In this document: piece after piece, positions 33,267 through 34,907 of the stretch
Numbering within the stretch: the stretch's first letter is position 1
Layout of the letters: every line of letters begins with the position of its first letter
Origin: an uncultured beta proteobacterium
GTDB lineage: Bacteria > Pseudomonadota > Gammaproteobacteria > Burkholderiales > Burkholderiaceae_C
NCBI GenBank assembly: GCA_903863395.1
Contig: CAIPBW010000299.1
Coordinates: 1-34,907, forward strand
Reading direction: 5' to 3'
Length of the DNA: 34,907 bases
Notes under the pieces: generated by a model
Seen by the model: the letters and a program-made list of their open reading frames with translations, nothing else
The model's database searches: none
What the model was told of the DNA's origin: nothing
Position numbers and translations under genes: made by a program

Positions 33267-34448
33267 TCAAACCTCCGTGGATTTGCTGCTGGTGTGGCCG
33301 CTCTTTGCCTTCTCCATCTCCTCGGCCTGGTGCGACAGCCCCAGATTCTTGGTCAATTTTGCGCCTGCGCCCACCGCTACCCCGGCCACGGCGGCCAGCA
33401 CGGCAGCAGCACCCAGAGAGGCCCCTACGCCCTTGTCTTCCACAATGCGTGGCAGGAAGGCACCGGGCTCCAGGTTCTTGAGCTTGGCCAGCGAATGAAT
33501 GGGTTTTTGGAAGCCCACGCCCTGCTCGGTGCAACCGATGCACGGGTGGCCGCAACCCACCGGCCAGGTGCCCGCGCCCGCGTCGCCAAACAGCACCACG
33601 GAGCAGTTGGCATAGGTCTCCGGCCCTTTGCAGCCCAGCTTGTACAGGCAGAAGCCCTGGCGGTGCCCGTCGTCACCAAACTCCATGGCAAAGCGCCCGG
33701 CGTCAAAGTGGGCGCGGCGCTCGCAGTTTTCGTGAATCAGGCGCGAATAGGCAAACTTGGGTCGGCCCAGCTTGTCCACCGCCGGCAGCGCGCCAAAGGT
33801 CAGGAAATGGACCACGGTCGAGAGGAAGTTGTACGGGTTGGGCGGGCAGCCGGGGATGGTGACCACCGGCTTGCCCAGCACCTGCGCGACGCTGGAAGCG
33901 CCCGTGGGGTTGGGGTCGGTAGAGGGCATGCCGCCCCAGGAGGCGCAGGAGCCAATGGCAATCACGGCGGCGGCGTCGGCAGCGCATTCCTTGACCAGCT
34001 CAATCGCGGTCTTGCCGCCGATCTTGCAATAGATGCCGCCGTCCTTGGTGGGAATGGCACCTTCGACCACCAGCACGTATTTGCCCTTGTGCTTTTCCAT
34101 GGCCTGCTTGCGCGCCGCCTCGACCTGGTGGCCCGCCGCCGCAAACAGAGTCTCGTGGTAGTCGAGCGAGATCACGTCCAGAATCAGCTTTTCCAGCGTG
34201 GGGTGCTCGGCCCGCAACAGCGATTCGGTGCAACCGGTGCACTCCTGGAAATGCAGCCAGATCACGCTGGGCCGCTGCTTGGCGGCCACCGCCTGGGCAA
34301 TGGCTGCGTCCGCCCCCTGGGGCAGACCCAGCGTTGTTGCCAACGCGGCGCAGAACTGCAGAAGCTCACGTCGCGACATTGACAGGCGCTTGGCGGCCGC
34401 ATCAATGCTGGCATCAGTCTCCAGTGAAATGAGATTTTCCATGGTCAT
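33267..34448 (-). CDS. hybO: [NiFe] uptake hydrogenase small subunit HybO
   Basis: 393 aa. The Tat motif S-R-R-E-L-L-Q-F (Arg26-Arg27) directs export of the folded HybO-HybC pair. The proximal cluster motif is E-C-T-G-C-T-E-S (Cys70, Cys73). The extra cysteine of O2-tolerant enzymes (C-T-C-C) is glycine here, so a standard proximal cluster is predicted. Further groups I-H-E-N-C, C-L-Y-K-L-G-C-K-G and C-G-H-P-C-I-G-C supply the other clusters. A hydrophobic C-terminal helix (about 340-365) anchors it. AGAGGAGA precedes the ATG at 34448. It is the first gene of the operon, behind a sigma-54 promoter. Confidence 0.97.
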   Translation of the reverse strand: MTMENLISLETDASIDAAAKRLSMSRRELLQFCAALATTLGLPQGADAAIAQAVAAKQRPSVIWLHFQECTGCTESLLRAEHPTLEKLILDVISLDYHETLFAAAGHQVEAARKQAMEKHKGKYVLVVEGAIPTKDGGIYCKIGGKTAIELVKECAADAAAVIAIGSCASWGGMPSTDPNPTGASSVAQVLGKPVVTIPGCPPNPYNFLSTVVHFLTFGALPAVDKLGRPKFAYSRLIHENCERRAHFDAGRFAMEFGDDGHRQGFCLYKLGCKGPETYANCSVVLFGDAGAGTWPVGCGHPCIGCTEQGVGFQKPIHSLAKLKNLEPGAFLPRIVEDKGVGASLGAAAVLAAVAGVAVGAGAKLTKNLGLSHQAEEMEKAKSGHTSSKSTEV

Positions 34449-34518
34449 GACTACGTCTCCTCTTATGCTTGAACGTCGGCGCGCGACCGACCCAATCGGC
34501 TAATCGGTACTGCTTTAC

Positions 34519-34533
34519 GCAAATCCCGGGCCA
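34519..34533 (-). promoter_or_regulatory. Sigma-54 (-24/-12) promoter for the hyb operon
   Basis: The minus strand reads TGGCCCGGGATTTGC: TGGC and TTGC with the GG and GC dinucleotides exactly ten bases apart, one mismatch to TGGCACG-N4-TTGC. Transcription would start near 34507, about 59 nt before hybO. An NtrC-type activator (HoxA) is encoded in the same operon, which supports the assignment. Confidence 0.8.
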
Positions 34534-34603
34534 AAGAGAAATAGTCAATGCATTCAACAACTTGGCCGATGACGGCGGCTCAACCGAGGGTGAATTGGCT
34601 AAA

Positions 34604-34615
34604 TTGCTGACACAA
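34604..34615. promoter_or_regulatory. Possible HoxA upstream activator site
   Basis: TTG-N6-CAA lies about 100 bp upstream of the predicted sigma-54 start point. HupR of Rhodobacter binds a TTG-N5-CAA palindrome upstream of its hydrogenase promoter. The extra spacer base and short motif make this tentative. The rest of the 34449-34680 spacer shows no further clear site and no credible gene. Confidence 0.25.
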
Positions 34616-34680
34616 AACGATACAAAGTGGAAACCAAGTTGCCAAGCTGGTGGTTTGGCGGGTCAGACCCATGCCAAGGG

Positions 34681-34907
34681 TTAACCCGTACCCCCGTATT
34701 TCCGGTCAACAGTTGCCACCTCGACACTGTAGCTCTCATACCACCGCTCCTTGCCCAGGCGCTGCGCCTGGACGTGCTCCGGGTGCGCGCGCCAAGCCCG
34801 GATGCTCTCAACATCGGGCCAGTAGGAAAGCGCCACTTCGTTCTCGCCCTCTGCGACCGCGTGAAACTCGATGCACCCAAACTCCGCAAGCGCAAGCTCC
34901 CGCATCC
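34681..34907 (-). CDS. ABM-family (antibiotic biosynthesis monooxygenase-like) protein, 5' end missing
   Basis: The last 75 codons or so are inside the window. The frame runs off the right edge; an ATG at 34905 is in frame but is unlikely to be the true start because family members have a longer N-terminal strand. S-Y-W-P-D-V-E-S-I-R-A-W-R-A-H-P-E-H-V-Q-A-Q is the typical second half of a ferredoxin-fold ABM domain, ending in V-A-T-V-D-R-K-Y. Such small dimers are of mixed or unknown function. It ends 148 bp upstream of the hyb sigma-54 promoter on the same strand; a link with the hydrogenase is not shown. Confidence 0.8.
   Translation of the reverse strand, partial: MRELALAEFGCIEFHAVAEGENEVALSYWPDVESIRAWRAHPEHVQAQRLGKERWYESYSVEVATVDRKYGGTG

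Noticed and set aside
33267-34448. O2-tolerant membrane-bound hydrogenase small subunit
   Set aside because: The proximal motif is C-T-G-C rather than C-T-C-C, and the partner genes are hybA/hybB, not a HoxZ-type cytochrome b.
34469-34684. Short plus-strand frame of 71 aa (TTG start) upstream of hybO
   Set aside because: It covers the predicted sigma-54 promoter and upstream region, has no ribosome site and resembles no family I know.

Overview
The window looks like a chromosomal segment of a GC-rich betaproteobacterium, most likely Burkholderiales and Comamonadaceae/Rhodoferax-like. This is inferred from codon use, from a Hyb-type hydrogenase operon combined with a HoxABCJ hydrogen-sensing system, and from the many PAS/REC proteins. 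No rRNA, tRNA, CRISPR array, phage gene or transposase was seen.

Region 1 (1-14476) is a dense signal-transduction island. Around a 308-bp divergent intergenic region (5417-5724) lie two mirror-image arms. Each arm has a HTH-receiver protein, a single-domain receiver and a membrane sensor kinase with a shared PAS-DHp-ATPase core. The left arm also has a second kinase-like protein whose phospho-acceptor histidine is replaced by arginine. The right arm has gained a PAS protein, a GGDEF diguanylate cyclase with an I-site, and a PhnD-like periplasmic binding protein whose gene overlaps that of a 986-aa kinase. It continues, after a palindromic repeat, with a third single-domain receiver, a PAS plus degenerate DHp protein without histidine or ATPase, a small orphan domain protein and an HDOD protein.

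Region 2 (14477-19920) concerns nickel: a NikMN-NikQ-NikO energy-coupling-factor importer on the plus strand, preceded by a candidate operator. On the minus strand lie an outer-membrane beta-barrel gene, nikR, and the HoxJ/HupT-like H2-signalling kinase overlapping nikR.

Region 3 (19921-34448) is one tightly packed minus-strand series: hybO-hybA-hybB-hybC, an intrinsic-terminator-like hairpin, then hybD-hypC2-hybE-hypC-hypD-hypE-hypX-hoxA-hoxB-hoxC. It encodes a membrane-bound uptake [NiFe] hydrogenase with standard (not six-cysteine) proximal-cluster motif, part of its maturation machinery, a CO-ligand synthase (HypX), and a cytoplasmic H2 sensor (HoxBC) with its NtrC-type regulator (HoxA). 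A good sigma-54 type -24/-12 promoter sits upstream of hybO. hypA, hypB and hypF are not in the window. The expected loop is: HoxBC senses H2, acts through HoxJ on HoxA, and HoxA with sigma-54 drives hybO. NikR and NikMNQO match nickel supply to enzyme synthesis.

The right edge holds the 5'-truncated end of an ABM-family (antibiotic biosynthesis monooxygenase-like) gene. The left edge holds only the first codons of another gene.
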